A stretch of 34,849 nt of DNA from Trichococcus flocculiformis (GCF_900113645.1 NZ_FOQC01000025.1:1-34849); one strand, 5' to 3'. Counted from the stretch's first letter, positions 14,619 through 22,969 are shown. The notes: generated by a model not told the origin, from the sequence alone. Numbers and translations: made by a program.

Positions 14619-16814
14619 ATGGGAAAGAGTCTAGTATTAGCTGAAAAACCATCGGTGGCGCGCGATATCGCCCGCGTGCTGCAGTGCGAGAAACAGGGTC
14701 AAGGGTACCTGGAAGGGAAAGACTATATCGTCACTTGGGCCTTGGGGCATCTTGTGACGCTGGCCGATCCGGAAGCCTATGATGTGAAATATAAAAATTG
14801 GAATTTGGCTGATCTGCCGATGCTTCCGCAGGATCTGAAGCTGACTGTCATCAAGCAGTCCGGCAAGCAGTTCAATGCCGTCAAGGCCCAGCTGGTGCGC
14901 AATGACGTTTCCGACATCATCATCGCGACGGATGCCGGCCGCGAGGGCGAACTGGTAGCCCGTTGGATCATCGAAAAAGCGAAAGTCAATAAACCCGTCA
15001 AACGCCTGTGGATCTCGTCCGTGACGGACAAGGCCATCAAAGACGGCTTCCAGAACCTGAAGCCGGGCAAGGACTATGAAAACCTGTACCAGTCGGCTGT
15101 GGCCCGTTCGGAAGCGGATTGGTACATCGGCTTGAATGCGACCCGCGCGCTGACGACGAAATTCAACGCCCAGTTGAACTGCGGCCGCGTCCAGACACCT
15201 GTCGTCGCCATCATCGCCAGACGCGAAGAGGAAATCAAAAAATTCCAGCCGAAGACCTATTACGGCATCGAGGCCCAGACAGATACGAAGCTGAAGCTGA
15301 TTTGGCAGGATGAAAAAACGAACGACACGAAGAGTTTCGAGCGCGACAAGGTCACAGCCATCGTCAAAAAGTTGGAGAAGCAGCAGGCAACAGTAGTGGC
15401 TGTCGACCGCAAATCAAAAAAAGCTTATGCACCAGGCCTGTATGACCTGACCGAACTACAACGCGATGCCAATAAGCTTTTCGGTTATTCCGCCAAAGAG
15501 ACATTGAACATCATGCAGAAACTCTATGAACAGCATAAATTATTGACTTATCCGCGTACGGATTCCCGCTACCTGTCGAACGACATCATAGCCACGCTGC
15601 CTGACAGACTGAAAGCCTGCGCCATCAAGGAATACCGTCCGCTCGTGAACAAGGTGTTGGCGAAACCGATCAAGGCGAATAAGTCGTTCGTCGACGACAG
15701 CAAAGTATCCGATCACCATGCCATCATCCCGACGGAGCAGGTCGTCCTGATCGGGAAACTGTCGGCGCAGGAACTCAAAATCTATGACTTGGTGGTGAAG
15801 CGCTTCTTGGCTGCGCTTTTCCCGGCTTACGAATATGAGCAGCTGACTTTGCGCGCGGACATCGGGGGCGAGCGCTTCGTGGCCCGCGGCAAGACGGTCA
15901 CCGCTGCCGGCTGGAAAGAAGTCTACAGCAATCGCACGGAGGATGAGGAGTCGGAAGACGGTCTCCAGGAGCAACTGTTGCCGAAAATCGAGGCAGGTGA
16001 TGTGCTGGTTGTCCGTTACGTAAGCGAGACATCCGGCCAGACGAAACCGCCTGCCTACTTCAATGAAGCGACTCTGTTGACGGCGATGGAAAATCCGGCG
16101 AAATATATGGAGACGACGGACAAAGCTTTGGCTCAGACGCTGAAGGAGACGGGTGGATTGGGAACCGTCGCTACGCGCGCCGACATCATCGAGAAGTTGT
16201 TCAATGCCTTCCTGATCGAAAGACGCGGACAGGAAATCCATATCACTTCCAAAGGCAAGCAACTGCTGGAGTTGGTTCCGGAAGAACTGAAATCCCCTGC
16301 CCTGACAGCCGAGTGGGAGCGGAAACTCGAACAGATCGCTGCCGGCAAGCTGAAGAAGGACGTATTCATCAACGAAATGAAGGCCTACACGAAAGAGATT
16401 GTTTCGGAGATCAAGATGAGCGAAGGCAAGTTCAAGCACGAGAACATCTCCACCAAGACCTGCCCGGAATGCGGCAAACCGATGCTGGAAGTGAACGGCA
16501 AAAAAGGCAAGATGCTTGTGTGCCAAGACCGCGAATGTGGGTACCGCAAGAATGTGGCGCGGGTCACCAATGCCCGTTGTCCGCAGTGCATGAAGAAAAT
16601 GGAACTGCACGGCGAAGGTGACGGCCAAATTTTTACCTGCAAGTGCGGCTACCGTGAAAAGCTATCGGCCTTCAACGAGCGACGCAAAAAAGGCACCGGC
16701 GGAAAAGCCGCGAAGCAAGACGTCCAAAAATATCTGAAGAAACAAAATCAAGTTGAAGAGCCAGTAAATAATGCCCTGTTCGAGGCGCTTAAGAAACTCA
16801 ATCTGGGCGAATAA
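14619..16814 (+). CDS. topB: DNA topoisomerase III (type IA)
   Basis: A type IA topoisomerase that passes or unlinks DNA strands, chiefly resolving replication and recombination intermediates. The 731-residue protein opens with the TOPRIM glutamate motif LVLAEKPSVARDIA and continues with the acidic motif ATDAGREGELVARWI near residue 104. The active-site Tyr311 lies in LLTYPRTDSRYLS, and GLGTVATRADIIEKL near 515 is the family's domain motif. Residues about 612-690 carry zinc-ribbon cysteines (TCPECG, CQDRECGY, RCPQC, CKCGY), and a short basic tail follows. The ATG follows AGGGAG. This copy looks like the standard Firmicutes TopB. A second, diverged copy follows after a terminator. Confidence 0.94.
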   Translation: MGKSLVLAEKPSVARDIARVLQCEKQGQGYLEGKDYIVTWALGHLVTLADPEAYDVKYKNWNLADLPMLPQDLKLTVIKQSGKQFNAVKAQLVRNDVSDIIIATDAGREGELVARWIIEKAKVNKPVKRLWISSVTDKAIKDGFQNLKPGKDYENLYQSAVARSEADWYIGLNATRALTTKFNAQLNCGRVQTPVVAIIARREEEIKKFQPKTYYGIEAQTDTKLKLIWQDEKTNDTKSFERDKVTAIVKKLEKQQATVVAVDRKSKKAYAPGLYDLTELQRDANKLFGYSAKETLNIMQKLYEQHKLLTYPRTDSRYLSNDIIATLPDRLKACAIKEYRPLVNKVLAKPIKANKSFVDDSKVSDHHAIIPTEQVVLIGKLSAQELKIYDLVVKRFLAALFPAYEYEQLTLRADIGGERFVARGKTVTAAGWKEVYSNRTEDEESEDGLQEQLLPKIEAGDVLVVRYVSETSGQTKPPAYFNEATLLTAMENPAKYMETTDKALAQTLKETGGLGTVATRADIIEKLFNAFLIERRGQEIHITSKGKQLLELVPEELKSPALTAEWERKLEQIAAGKLKKDVFINEMKAYTKEIVSEIKMSEGKFKHENISTKTCPECGKPMLEVNGKKGKMLVCQDRECGYRKNVARVTNARCPQCMKKMELHGEGDGQIFTCKCGYREKLSAFNERRKKGTGGKAAKQDVQKYLKKQNQVEEPVNNALFEALKKLNLGE

Positions 16815-16830
16815 GCATAATTAGGTCGAT

Positions 16831-16875
16831 AAGGACTGCAACGGCGCTTTTTGTGCCTGTTGCAGTCCTTTTTCG
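16831..16875 (+). terminator. Terminator after topB
   Basis: AAGGACTGCAAC pairs with GTTGCAGTCCTT, extended by a GC-rich inner part, followed by T residues. It separates the two topoisomerase genes into different transcripts. Confidence 0.9.
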
Positions 16876-16898
16876 ATCGGGTTTCGGGAATGTGCGTA

Positions 16899-16907
16899 TG
16901 TTATAAT
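16899..16907 (+). promoter_or_regulatory. Extended -10 promoter of the second topoisomerase gene
   Basis: TGTTATAAT is a perfect extended -10 element 63 bases before the start codon. A good -35 is absent, as is common for this class. Confidence 0.55.
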
Positions 16908-16969
16908 CGTAAGGTATCGATTGCCTTAAAAGTCTCAGACGGCAATCCTGTCAGGGAGGGAATTTCAGA

Positions 16970-19144
16970 ATGAAAACAGTCATTTTAGCCGAGAAATCAT
17001 CGCAGGCGGCTGCCTACGCGAGCTCTTTTCAAAAGAAGGCGACGGTTGCCGGGAACTACGTCATCCAGGACAGCCTGTTCGATGGCGAAACGGTCATCGT
17101 GCATGCCTCGGGACATCTTTTGGGACTGCTGCAGCCGGAAGAATATGATCCGAAATGGAAAAAATGGAGCCTGGACCACTTGCCGATTTTCCCGGAAAAC
17201 TACAAATACAAGATCCAATACGGTAAAGGCAAGCAGATGGCGAACATCAAACAGCAGCTCAAGGAAGCGGACCGCATCATCATCGCCACCGACTCGGACC
17301 GTGAAGGGGAAAATATCGCCCGCTCGATCATCCGCCATGCTGGTGCCGAAAAGAAGGAAATGAAACGTCTCTGGATCAACAGCCTGGAATCCAATGAGAT
17401 CCGCCGAGGATTCAGCGAATTGCTGGATGGGAAGGACACGTATCCATCCTACATCGAGGCCCAAAGCCGGGAAATCGCCGATTGGTTGGTGGGCATGAAC
17501 CTGAGCCGGCTGTACACCATTGCGCTCCAGAAGGCCGGAATCAAAGAAGGGGCTTTTTCGGTCGGCCGCGTGCAGACACCGACGCTCTTCATGATCTATA
17601 AGCGCATGAAGGAAATCGCTGCCTTCCAGGAAGAGACGCATTATGAGTGTTTGGCCCGCATCACGGTCACGAACGGGACATTCGAAGCGAAGTATCAGCA
17701 TGAATTTGAATCAAAACAAGAAATGAAAACCTTCATCGCGACGCACGGCTTGGCGGCTGAGATGCCAGCCGTCATCAAACGCTATGAAGCCAACGAGAAC
17801 AAACGCGAGTTGGCACCGCGTCTGTATTCGCTCAGCGATCTGCAGCGGGCAGCCAATGCCAAATTCAAGATGGGTGCGAAAGACACATTGGCAACCGTGC
17901 AGTCTTTGTATGAAGCAAAACTGCTTTCCTATCCGCGGACGGACGCGACGGTCATCACCAAAAATGAGTTTGTCTATTTGAAGGATAACCTTTCCGGCTA
18001 TCTGGGCATCCTAGGTCATACCATCGACAAGCCGAACTTGACTCCGCGCAAAAAGTACGTCGATGATGCCAAAGTACAGGAACATTATGCCATCATCCCG
18101 ACGAAAAAAGTGCCGGATCAGGCCCGGATCGCGAAATTGAATGTGAACCAGCAGAAAATTTATGATCTCGTCCTGCGCCGGACCTTGGCGATGTTCGAAG
18201 AGGATTTCATCTACGATGAACCGACCATCATTACGGATATCGGCGGACTGGACTTTGTGGCATCCGGTAAGATCATCAAGAATCTCGGATGGAAGAAGCT
18301 GGAAGGCAACACAAGGAAAAAAGGCGAACCGGAGGACAAAATCCTGCCGATGGTTACGGTAGGGGAAACCGGAACAGCCATTTTGGCCACGAAGGAGAAG
18401 AAGACTACCCCTCCTAAGCCTTACACAGAAGGCACGCTGATCGCAGCCATGAAGAACGCCGGCAAAGAAGTGGATGATGCCGAAGACAAGGCGATCCTGA
18501 AGGAAACGCACGGTATCGGAACCGAAGCTACCCGCGCTGGGGTCATCGAAAATTTGAAGGACAGGGGCTACATAACGGCTTCGAAGAATCAGCTGGCAAT
18601 CACCGAAAAGGGGACTCTGCTTTGTGAGGCCGTGGCCGGCAACAAGATGAGCGATGTCGCCTTCACGGCAGAATGGGAAAAGTATTTGGCAAAAATCCAT
18701 AAAGGCGAGGGCGACCAGGCTTATTTCCTGGAGAACATCAAACACTTCGTCCTGGAAATCCTCGGTACGAAGAACGAGATGCTGCAGTCCGAAGGGATCG
18801 CGGAGCGCATCAATGCTGCAGGCGACGGTGCGGTCGTAGGCGTTTGTCCGGTCTGCGGGAAAGAAGCGATCATCAAGGGCAGTTACCTACAATGCCAGGA
18901 CTACGGCGAGGCGTGTTCATTCCGGATTTCCCGCTATATCGCCCGCCGCTATCTGTCCCCGGAGGAAGCCAAAGAGCTTTTGGCCCGAAAAGAAACGAAG
19001 CGCCTTTCCGGTTTCAAGAAAAAAGACGGCAAGAGTTTTTCGGCGGCATTGCTCTTGGGAAAAGACGAAGCCGGCAATTACGCCGTTTCCTTCAAACCGT
19101 TCGCTCCGAGTAAGAAAAAACCAGTACGCAAAAAAACACAATGA
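16970..19144 (+). CDS. Second type IA DNA topoisomerase (TopB paralogue)
   Basis: A 724-residue type IA topoisomerase that parallels the preceding gene along its length but is clearly diverged. The TOPRIM start is VILAEKSSQAAAYA rather than EKPSVA. The acidic motif is the more classical DSDREGENIAR, the active-site Tyr321 lies in LLSYPRTDATV, and GIGTEATRAGVIENL matches the domain motif. The tail has only one zinc-ribbon-like set (CPVCG, CQDYGEAC), then a small domain ending KKKPVRKKTQ. AGGGAGG precedes the ATG. All catalytic residues are present, so it should be active. Its division of labour with TopB cannot be told from sequence. Both look chromosomal, since no transfer genes are nearby. 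Confidence 0.9.
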   Translation: MKTVILAEKSSQAAAYASSFQKKATVAGNYVIQDSLFDGETVIVHASGHLLGLLQPEEYDPKWKKWSLDHLPIFPENYKYKIQYGKGKQMANIKQQLKEADRIIIATDSDREGENIARSIIRHAGAEKKEMKRLWINSLESNEIRRGFSELLDGKDTYPSYIEAQSREIADWLVGMNLSRLYTIALQKAGIKEGAFSVGRVQTPTLFMIYKRMKEIAAFQEETHYECLARITVTNGTFEAKYQHEFESKQEMKTFIATHGLAAEMPAVIKRYEANENKRELAPRLYSLSDLQRAANAKFKMGAKDTLATVQSLYEAKLLSYPRTDATVITKNEFVYLKDNLSGYLGILGHTIDKPNLTPRKKYVDDAKVQEHYAIIPTKKVPDQARIAKLNVNQQKIYDLVLRRTLAMFEEDFIYDEPTIITDIGGLDFVASGKIIKNLGWKKLEGNTRKKGEPEDKILPMVTVGETGTAILATKEKKTTPPKPYTEGTLIAAMKNAGKEVDDAEDKAILKETHGIGTEATRAGVIENLKDRGYITASKNQLAITEKGTLLCEAVAGNKMSDVAFTAEWEKYLAKIHKGEGDQAYFLENIKHFVLEILGTKNEMLQSEGIAERINAAGDGAVVGVCPVCGKEAIIKGSYLQCQDYGEACSFRISRYIARRYLSPEEAKELLARKETKRLSGFKKKDGKSFSAALLLGKDEAGNYAVSFKPFAPSKKKPVRKKTQ

Positions 19145-19148
19145 ACAG

Positions 19149-19186
19149 AAAAAGGTATCCGGAAAATTGCTTCCCGGATACCTTTT
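19149..19186. terminator. Bidirectional terminator
   Basis: AAAAGGTATCCGG pairs with CCGGATACCTTTT. T or A tracts flank both sides, serving the topoisomerase gene and the converging YbjQ-family gene. Confidence 0.88.
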
Positions 19187-19195
19187 CTGATTTTT

Positions 19196-19537
19196 TTAGC
19201 CTAAATATTCTGATTCATCCATCAATTTCACAGCTGTACCACTGCAGGTGACCATCAGCATGCCATTATCGGCTCCCAGTACTTCGTAATCCATTTTCAT
19301 GCCGACGATGGCGTTCGCGCCTTTTGCGACTGCACGATCTTCCATTTCTGCCAAGGCATTTTCGCGTGCAACAGTCAATTCATCCTCGTAACTCTTTGAA
19401 CGTCCGCCAACGATGTTGCGGATGCCGGCTCCGAAATCTTTGAACACGTTGATGCCTGTGATGACTTCTCCGAAAACGATGCCTTTATAGGCAGTAATTT
19501 TTTTGCCCTCGATATGAGCGGTTGTTGTAATAATCAT
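19196..19537 (-). CDS. YbjQ/UPF0145 (DUF74) family protein
   Basis: A 113-residue cytoplasmic protein of the YbjQ family, annotated in some databases as putative heavy-metal-binding, forming pentamer-like rings in structures. The biochemical role is unknown. Family features are the [14 protein letters not shown] start, [25 protein letters not shown], the [12 protein letters not shown] segment, and the conserved [13 protein letters not shown] with the late [11 protein letters not shown]. The family start fits the ATG at 19537 with AAAGGATGG upstream. An ATG at 19549 with AGGAG is also possible and would add four residues. A -10-like TATAAT lies at 19614-19619 on the minus strand. Confidence 0.88.
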   Translation of the reverse strand: MIITTTAHIEGKKITAYKGIVFGEVITGINVFKDFGAGIRNIVGGRSKSYEDELTVARENALAEMEDRAVAKGANAIVGMKMDYEVLGADNGMLMVTCSGTAVKLMDESEYLG

Positions 19538-19695
19538 GTGACTTACCATCCTTTCTCCTGACGGTGAAACAATCAGTTCAACAAATCGATTATAACTTTC
19601 TGGTGATGCCTTCATTATATCAAAAGTTCGGCTTGAAAAGATACAGAAACCTGCCATCTTGGTGGCCGCTGGGCAGAAAAATGTTGTGGGTAAAA

Positions 19696-19724
19696 TTGTA
19701 CAGATTGTTGCTTAATGGTAAAAT
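19696..19724 (+). promoter_or_regulatory. Orphan promoter left of the tnpB element
   Basis: TTGTAC (19696-19701), a 17-base spacer and TAAAAT (19719-19724) form a sound plus-strand promoter, but the next plus-strand gene is 1.25 kb away beyond the insertion element. It may be the original promoter of the VOC-family gene. Confidence 0.45.
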
Positions 19725-19763
19725 CAGAGAAGACTCGAAACAGAAGGGACGGTTACTGTCAAC

Positions 19764-20000
19764 TACCAATGACTGAAGTCACGGCTTGCCTCTCGCCATT
19801 TCGTGACGAGTGCATTAGCTTCGCTAAGATTTTTATGTTTACGCCTAACGCTACGCAGTTCAAACGTCCTGCGGACTCCTGAGTAGTTTGAGATCGGTTG
19901 GTCTCTCAAAATGTTGGCGTTACTCACTGCTCCATTCTTATTCAACCGGAATGGAGCAGCCCGACAGATGACTTTGCCGGCAACCCAGCACATTTATGCA
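19764..20000 (-). ncRNA. Candidate omega RNA (reRNA) from the right end of the tnpB element
   Basis: The 237 bases between the tnpB stop and the right-end hairpin contain no credible gene (an open frame here is not protein-like). In studied elements this stretch is the guide RNA used by TnpB, with the guide lying just past the element end. Here that would be the bases below about 19764 on the minus strand. Inference from position only. Confidence 0.4.
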
Positions 20001-20843
20001 CTAGGAATTTGCTTTTTGTTTCTCAAATTTGGGATTCTCTACGCCGCTTACGTATTGTGTTCCTAGTTGTTGAATATTCATTGCTGCAACACGGTCATCG
20101 TTTGAGCGATACCCGCATGGGCAATGATATTCGTGGTTGTGGGTATCCCGATTGGATTTTTTGATTGTGCCACACTTAGGACAACGCTGACTTGTATACG
20201 CGGCGCTTACTTCAACCACCATGGAGCCAACTTTGTTGGCTTTGTAAGTGAGCATTTGCCCGAATTGAAAAAACGCCCACGACACGTGCTCATAGCGTTG
20301 TGATTTCGCAACTTGTTCCGTAGCGAAACGCACGCCAATCAAATCTTCCAACACAAATACCGTATCGGAACCATATAGGAAAACGAGTGTCTTAGACAGG
20401 CAGTGGTTCACATCTGCCATCCAGTGGTTCTCTCGACTTTCCATTTTCCGGATACGACGTTTGGAGTTCCTGGTGTTGCGTGCTTGCAAACTACGGCGCA
20501 GTTCTTTGTAGTGTCTGCGCTTTTTCAAGACTGCGTTTCCGTTGAAGAAAGTGGTTTTATCTTTTTCGTCATAGGTTGTCACTAATTGACGCAACCCTCT
20601 GTCGATTCCGACAACGTGTTTGACGTCTGTCAATTCTATTTCGGCGATTTCTTTTTTTACCGAAATATGCAAGAACCAATGCTTGCCTGACTTGACCAAT
20701 TTTGCCAAACCAAACGCCCAAGTACCATCAAAATACTCTTCAAAGCCGTTGAGGAAAAAACCGCACTTCACGCGCCCCTTCAGCGTATTGATTGAGAACG
20801 TTTTGCCATTATCGACAATGCTCCAATCGCGATTGAAAGCATA
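20001..20843 (-). pseudogene. tnpB: N-terminally truncated TnpB RNA-guided nuclease
   Basis: The C-terminal about 280 residues of a TnpB protein (OrfB, ancestor of Cas12). The RuvC-like core is complete: first Asp in GIDRGLRQL, Glu in VLEDLIG, last Asp in SNDDRVAAMNI, with the zinc finger CPKCG and CPCGY between. The N-terminal roughly 100-130 residues that hold the RNA and DNA recognition parts are missing. Reading back, the frame stays open and TnpB-like (DWSIVDNGKTFSINTLKGRV) to about 20841, then hits a TAA at 20844-20846 with no ATG or ribosome site. A GTG at 20771 would start mid-domain. An internal deletion between the left end and codon ~110 explains this. Probably inactive. Confidence 0.82.
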
Positions 20844-20978
20844 TTAAAAAGAGAACGTAAGTTCGCTTAAAATAAAAGAGGAAGGAGCTCGGAAATCAAG
20901 GAGATCTTTTGGTCCGCTGGGCCAATCGGTTTCTCCTCCCACGACTGAAGTCGTGGGTTTCCGAAAACTATAAAAATC

Positions 20979-21359
20979 ATGAAATTTGAAAAAATTCACC
21001 ATGTCGCAATCATCGCCTCCGATTATGAGGCATCCAAAGCCTTCTACACTGAGGTGCTGGAATTGCCGATCATCCGCGAAAACTATCGCTCGGAAAGAGA
21101 TTCCTACAAACTCGATCTTAAGCTGGGGGAGAGCGAAATTGAGCTGTTCTCTTTTCCGAATCCTCCTGAGCGCCCCAGCGGTCCGGAATCAGTCGGGCTC
21201 CGCCATCTCTGCTTCTATGTGGAGGATGTCGAGGCGACTGTAGCGGAATTGAACCGCAAAGGCGTGGAGACTGAGCCGATCCGGCTGGATGACTACACGA
21301 ACAAGAAATTCACTTTTTTCAAGGATCCGGACGGCTTGCCGCTGGAGCTGCATGAATAA
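20979..21359 (+). CDS. VOC-family (glyoxalase/dioxygenase-like) metalloprotein
   Basis: A 126-residue single vicinal-oxygen-chelate protein with two beta-alpha-beta-beta-beta modules. Likely metal ligands are His8 (IHHVAI), the Glu in SEIELFSF, the His in GLRHLCFYV and the last Glu in LPLELHE. Family members are often annotated lactoylglutathione lyase or glyoxalase, but substrates are mostly unknown and this organism may lack glutathione. The ATG lies only 21 bases from the left-end hairpin of the tnpB element and has no recognisable ribosome site. This suggests the insertion removed its native leader, and its expression may be low. The reading frame itself is intact. Confidence 0.85.
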   Translation: MKFEKIHHVAIIASDYEASKAFYTEVLELPIIRENYRSERDSYKLDLKLGESEIELFSFPNPPERPSGPESVGLRHLCFYVEDVEATVAELNRKGVETEPIRLDDYTNKKFTFFKDPDGLPLELHE

Positions 21360-21370
21360 AGATTAACTAG

Positions 21371-21409
21371 AACGGGGAGTCTCTCTTTTGAGGGCGCTCC
21401 CCGTTTTTT
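21371..21409 (+). terminator. Terminator after the VOC gene
   Basis: AACGGGGAG pairs with CTCCCCGTT around a T-rich loop and is followed by T residues. Confidence 0.88.
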
Positions 21410-21468
21410 CGGCCTTCCTACTAATGTTTCTTGTTGGGGATTCGTGGCATTCTTCCTCCATCTTCCTT

Positions 21469-21605
21469 CAGCTCCGGTAAGGGCCCCTTCGCCGGAGTAC
21501 AGTGTTGCTAATTGTTATCCACTCCTGCGAGTCCGCCCTCATCGGAGAACGCATGGAAAATTACGGTCTGAACTTCGGCGAAGCTTATGTTCACCGGAGC
21601 ACAGG
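21469..21605. repeat. Degenerate copy of the GC-rich CTCCGG/CCGGAG repeat
   Basis: CAGCTCCGG, an AAGG run and CTTCGCCGGAG at 21469-21497 align closely with CAGCTCC..CTTCGCCGGAG in the tandem array at the end of the window. TCCGCCCTCATCGGAG and TTCACCGGAGCA further on also echo it. No gene is credible in 21412-21657. This stretch holds only this repeat. A promoter for the next gene follows at 21658-21686. Confidence 0.5.
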
Positions 21606-21657
21606 CAAGGAGGTAGATTGAAGGATAAAACTATTAATTCCGTTTTCCGTAAATACT

Positions 21658-21686
21658 TTGCGTTGCATTAATGAAAACGCTATACT
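21658..21686 (+). promoter_or_regulatory. Promoter with cre-like -10 overlap for the aldo/keto reductase
   Basis: TTGCGT (21658-21663), a 17-base spacer and TATACT (21681-21686) form the promoter. TGAAAACGCTATAC (21672-21685) matches cre at 11 of 14 positions and covers the -10. The same TGAAARCGYTATA form occurs at the fructokinase promoter at 32184. Confidence 0.45.
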
Positions 21687-21714
21687 GGATATATTAACTT
21701 ATTGAGGTGATGAT

Positions 21715-22704
21715 ATGTATCAACCGGCTCAAAACAGATACGACAAAATGATCTATAACCGCGTAGGCAACAGCGGTCTGAAATTGCCTGCCATCTCCCT
21801 TGGGCTTTGGCACAACTTCGGCGAGGTGGACCTGTTCGATAACTCGCGCAAAATGGTCCAACGCGCCTTCGATCTGGGAATCACCCATTTCGATCTGGCG
21901 AACAACTACGGTCCGCCTCCAGGCAGCGCGGAAGAAACATTCGGTAAGATTTTGAAAAAGGACTTCCTGCCTTATCGGGACGAGCTGATCATTTCCAGCA
22001 AGGCCGGCTATGATATGTGGCCCGGCCCTTATGGCGAATGGGGCTCCAAGAAGTATTTGACGGCAAGCCTTGATCAAAGCCTAAAGCGGATGGGGCTTGA
22101 TTATGTGGATATCTTTTATTCGCACCGTCCGGATCCGGAAACACCTTTCGAAGAAACTGCGCAAGCATTGGATTTGATGGTCCGTCAAGGAAAAGCGCTG
22201 TATATCGGCATCTCAAACTATTCTGCGGAGCAGACTGCTGAAATTGCGGCCATCTTCAAAGACTTGAAGACGCCGTTCATCATCCACCAACCGGCCTACA
22301 ACATGTACAACCGTTGGATCGAGGATGGCCTGCAGGATGTTCTGACGGCCAACAAATTGGGCACCATCGCCTTCAGCCCGTTGGCGCAAGGCATGCTGAC
22401 CGATCGCTATTTGCATGGCATTCCGGAAGATTCGCGTGCGGGTAGATCCTCTTCCCCGTTCCTGAATGCGGAGCGGGTGCAAGAAACCATCGAAAAATCA
22501 CGCGCACTGAACGAAATCGCGCAAAGACGAGGCCAAACGTTGGCTGAGATGGCAGTCGCTTGGATTCTCCGCGACGGGAAAGTCACGAGCGTACTGATCG
22601 GCGCCAGCAGAGTGAGCCAAATCGATGATAACGTGAAAGCGTTGGAAAACTTAGCCTTCAGTAATGAAGAATTGGATGAAATCGAAGCGGTATTGGCAAA
22701 ATAA
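21715..22704 (+). CDS. Aldo/keto reductase, YghZ/glyceraldehyde-3-phosphate reductase-like
   Basis: A 329-residue NADPH-dependent reductase with an (alpha/beta)8 barrel. The catalytic tetrad is visible: Asp and Tyr in HFDLANNYGPPPGSAEE near residues 60-67, Lys in ISSKAGYDMWPGPYGEWGS, and His in FYSHRPDP near 141. The C-terminal cofactor loop ends LIGASRVSQIDDNVKAL. The long GYDMWPGPYGEWGSKK segment is typical of the YghZ (Gpr) and Kv-beta-like group, which detoxifies methylglyoxal and reduces L-glyceraldehyde-3-P. The exact substrate is not provable here. GAGGTGATG is the ribosome site. It forms a monocistronic unit ended by a strong hairpin. Confidence 0.88.
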   Translation: MYQPAQNRYDKMIYNRVGNSGLKLPAISLGLWHNFGEVDLFDNSRKMVQRAFDLGITHFDLANNYGPPPGSAEETFGKILKKDFLPYRDELIISSKAGYDMWPGPYGEWGSKKYLTASLDQSLKRMGLDYVDIFYSHRPDPETPFEETAQALDLMVRQGKALYIGISNYSAEQTAEIAAIFKDLKTPFIIHQPAYNMYNRWIEDGLQDVLTANKLGTIAFSPLAQGMLTDRYLHGIPEDSRAGRSSSPFLNAERVQETIEKSRALNEIAQRRGQTLAEMAVAWILRDGKVTSVLIGASRVSQIDDNVKALENLAFSNEELDEIEAVLAK

Positions 22705-22717
22705 GAAGGCGACATAG

Positions 22718-22757
22718 GCTTCCTGTCCCAGCGAATTTGCTGGACAGGAAGCTTTTT
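22718..22757 (+). terminator. Terminator after the aldo/keto reductase
   Basis: GCTTCCTGTCC pairs perfectly with GGACAGGAAGC, extended inside by CAGC/GCTG, followed by TTTTT. Confidence 0.92.
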
Positions 22758-22855
22758 GACATACAGGAATTTATAAAATTTTTTTAACTCAAAAGTGCAT
22801 CACCGTAGATGTTTCACAAGTTTGGAAAATGTTTCATGCATCTAAAATGATATCC

Positions 22856-22969
22856 AGCTTCACGGGTTAGCCCTTCGGAAATTAGATAAATCTGTCCTAT
22901 TGCGCTCTTCGATGCTCAGTCGGACAGATTTCCTAAATTTCTTTCAGGGCTGAACGAACCCGTTCAGCT
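22856..22969. repeat. 114-bp imperfect inverted repeat (large hairpin)
   Basis: The outer arms AGCTTCACGGGTT (22856-22868) and AACCCGTTCAGCT (22957-22969) pair at 11 of 13 positions. Inside, AGCCCT, AAATT and AAATCTGTCC pair with GGACAGATTT, AAATTT and AGGGCT, leaving a loop near 22897-22920. No gene is recognised in 22758-23090. It could be a MITE-like element, an untranslated structured RNA or an attenuator of the next gene. Confidence 0.6.

Larger units (their letters stand above)
19764..20957 (-). mobile_element. Decayed IS200/IS605-type tnpB-only element
   Basis: A minus-strand tnpB is flanked by subterminal palindromes sharing the ACTGAAGT core: CCCACGACTGA/AGTCGTGGG at 20938-20957 (tnpB-upstream end) and TGACTGAAGTCA at 19770-19781 (tnpB-downstream end). 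Such hairpins are what TnpA recognises in this family. No tnpA is present, and tnpB lacks its 5' part, so the element can move only if helped in trans. Exact ends are uncertain by several bases, since this family makes no target duplication. Confidence 0.75.

Noticed and set aside
15540-16628. 362-codon minus-strand open frame opposite topB
   Set aside because: An antisense by-product of codon bias. The plus strand encodes an intact topoisomerase across the same stretch.
19763-19993. Minus-strand open frame of 76 codons downstream of tnpB
   Set aside because: It lies wholly in the element's right-end region where the guide RNA is expected, has no ribosome site, and its translation is low-complexity and basic.
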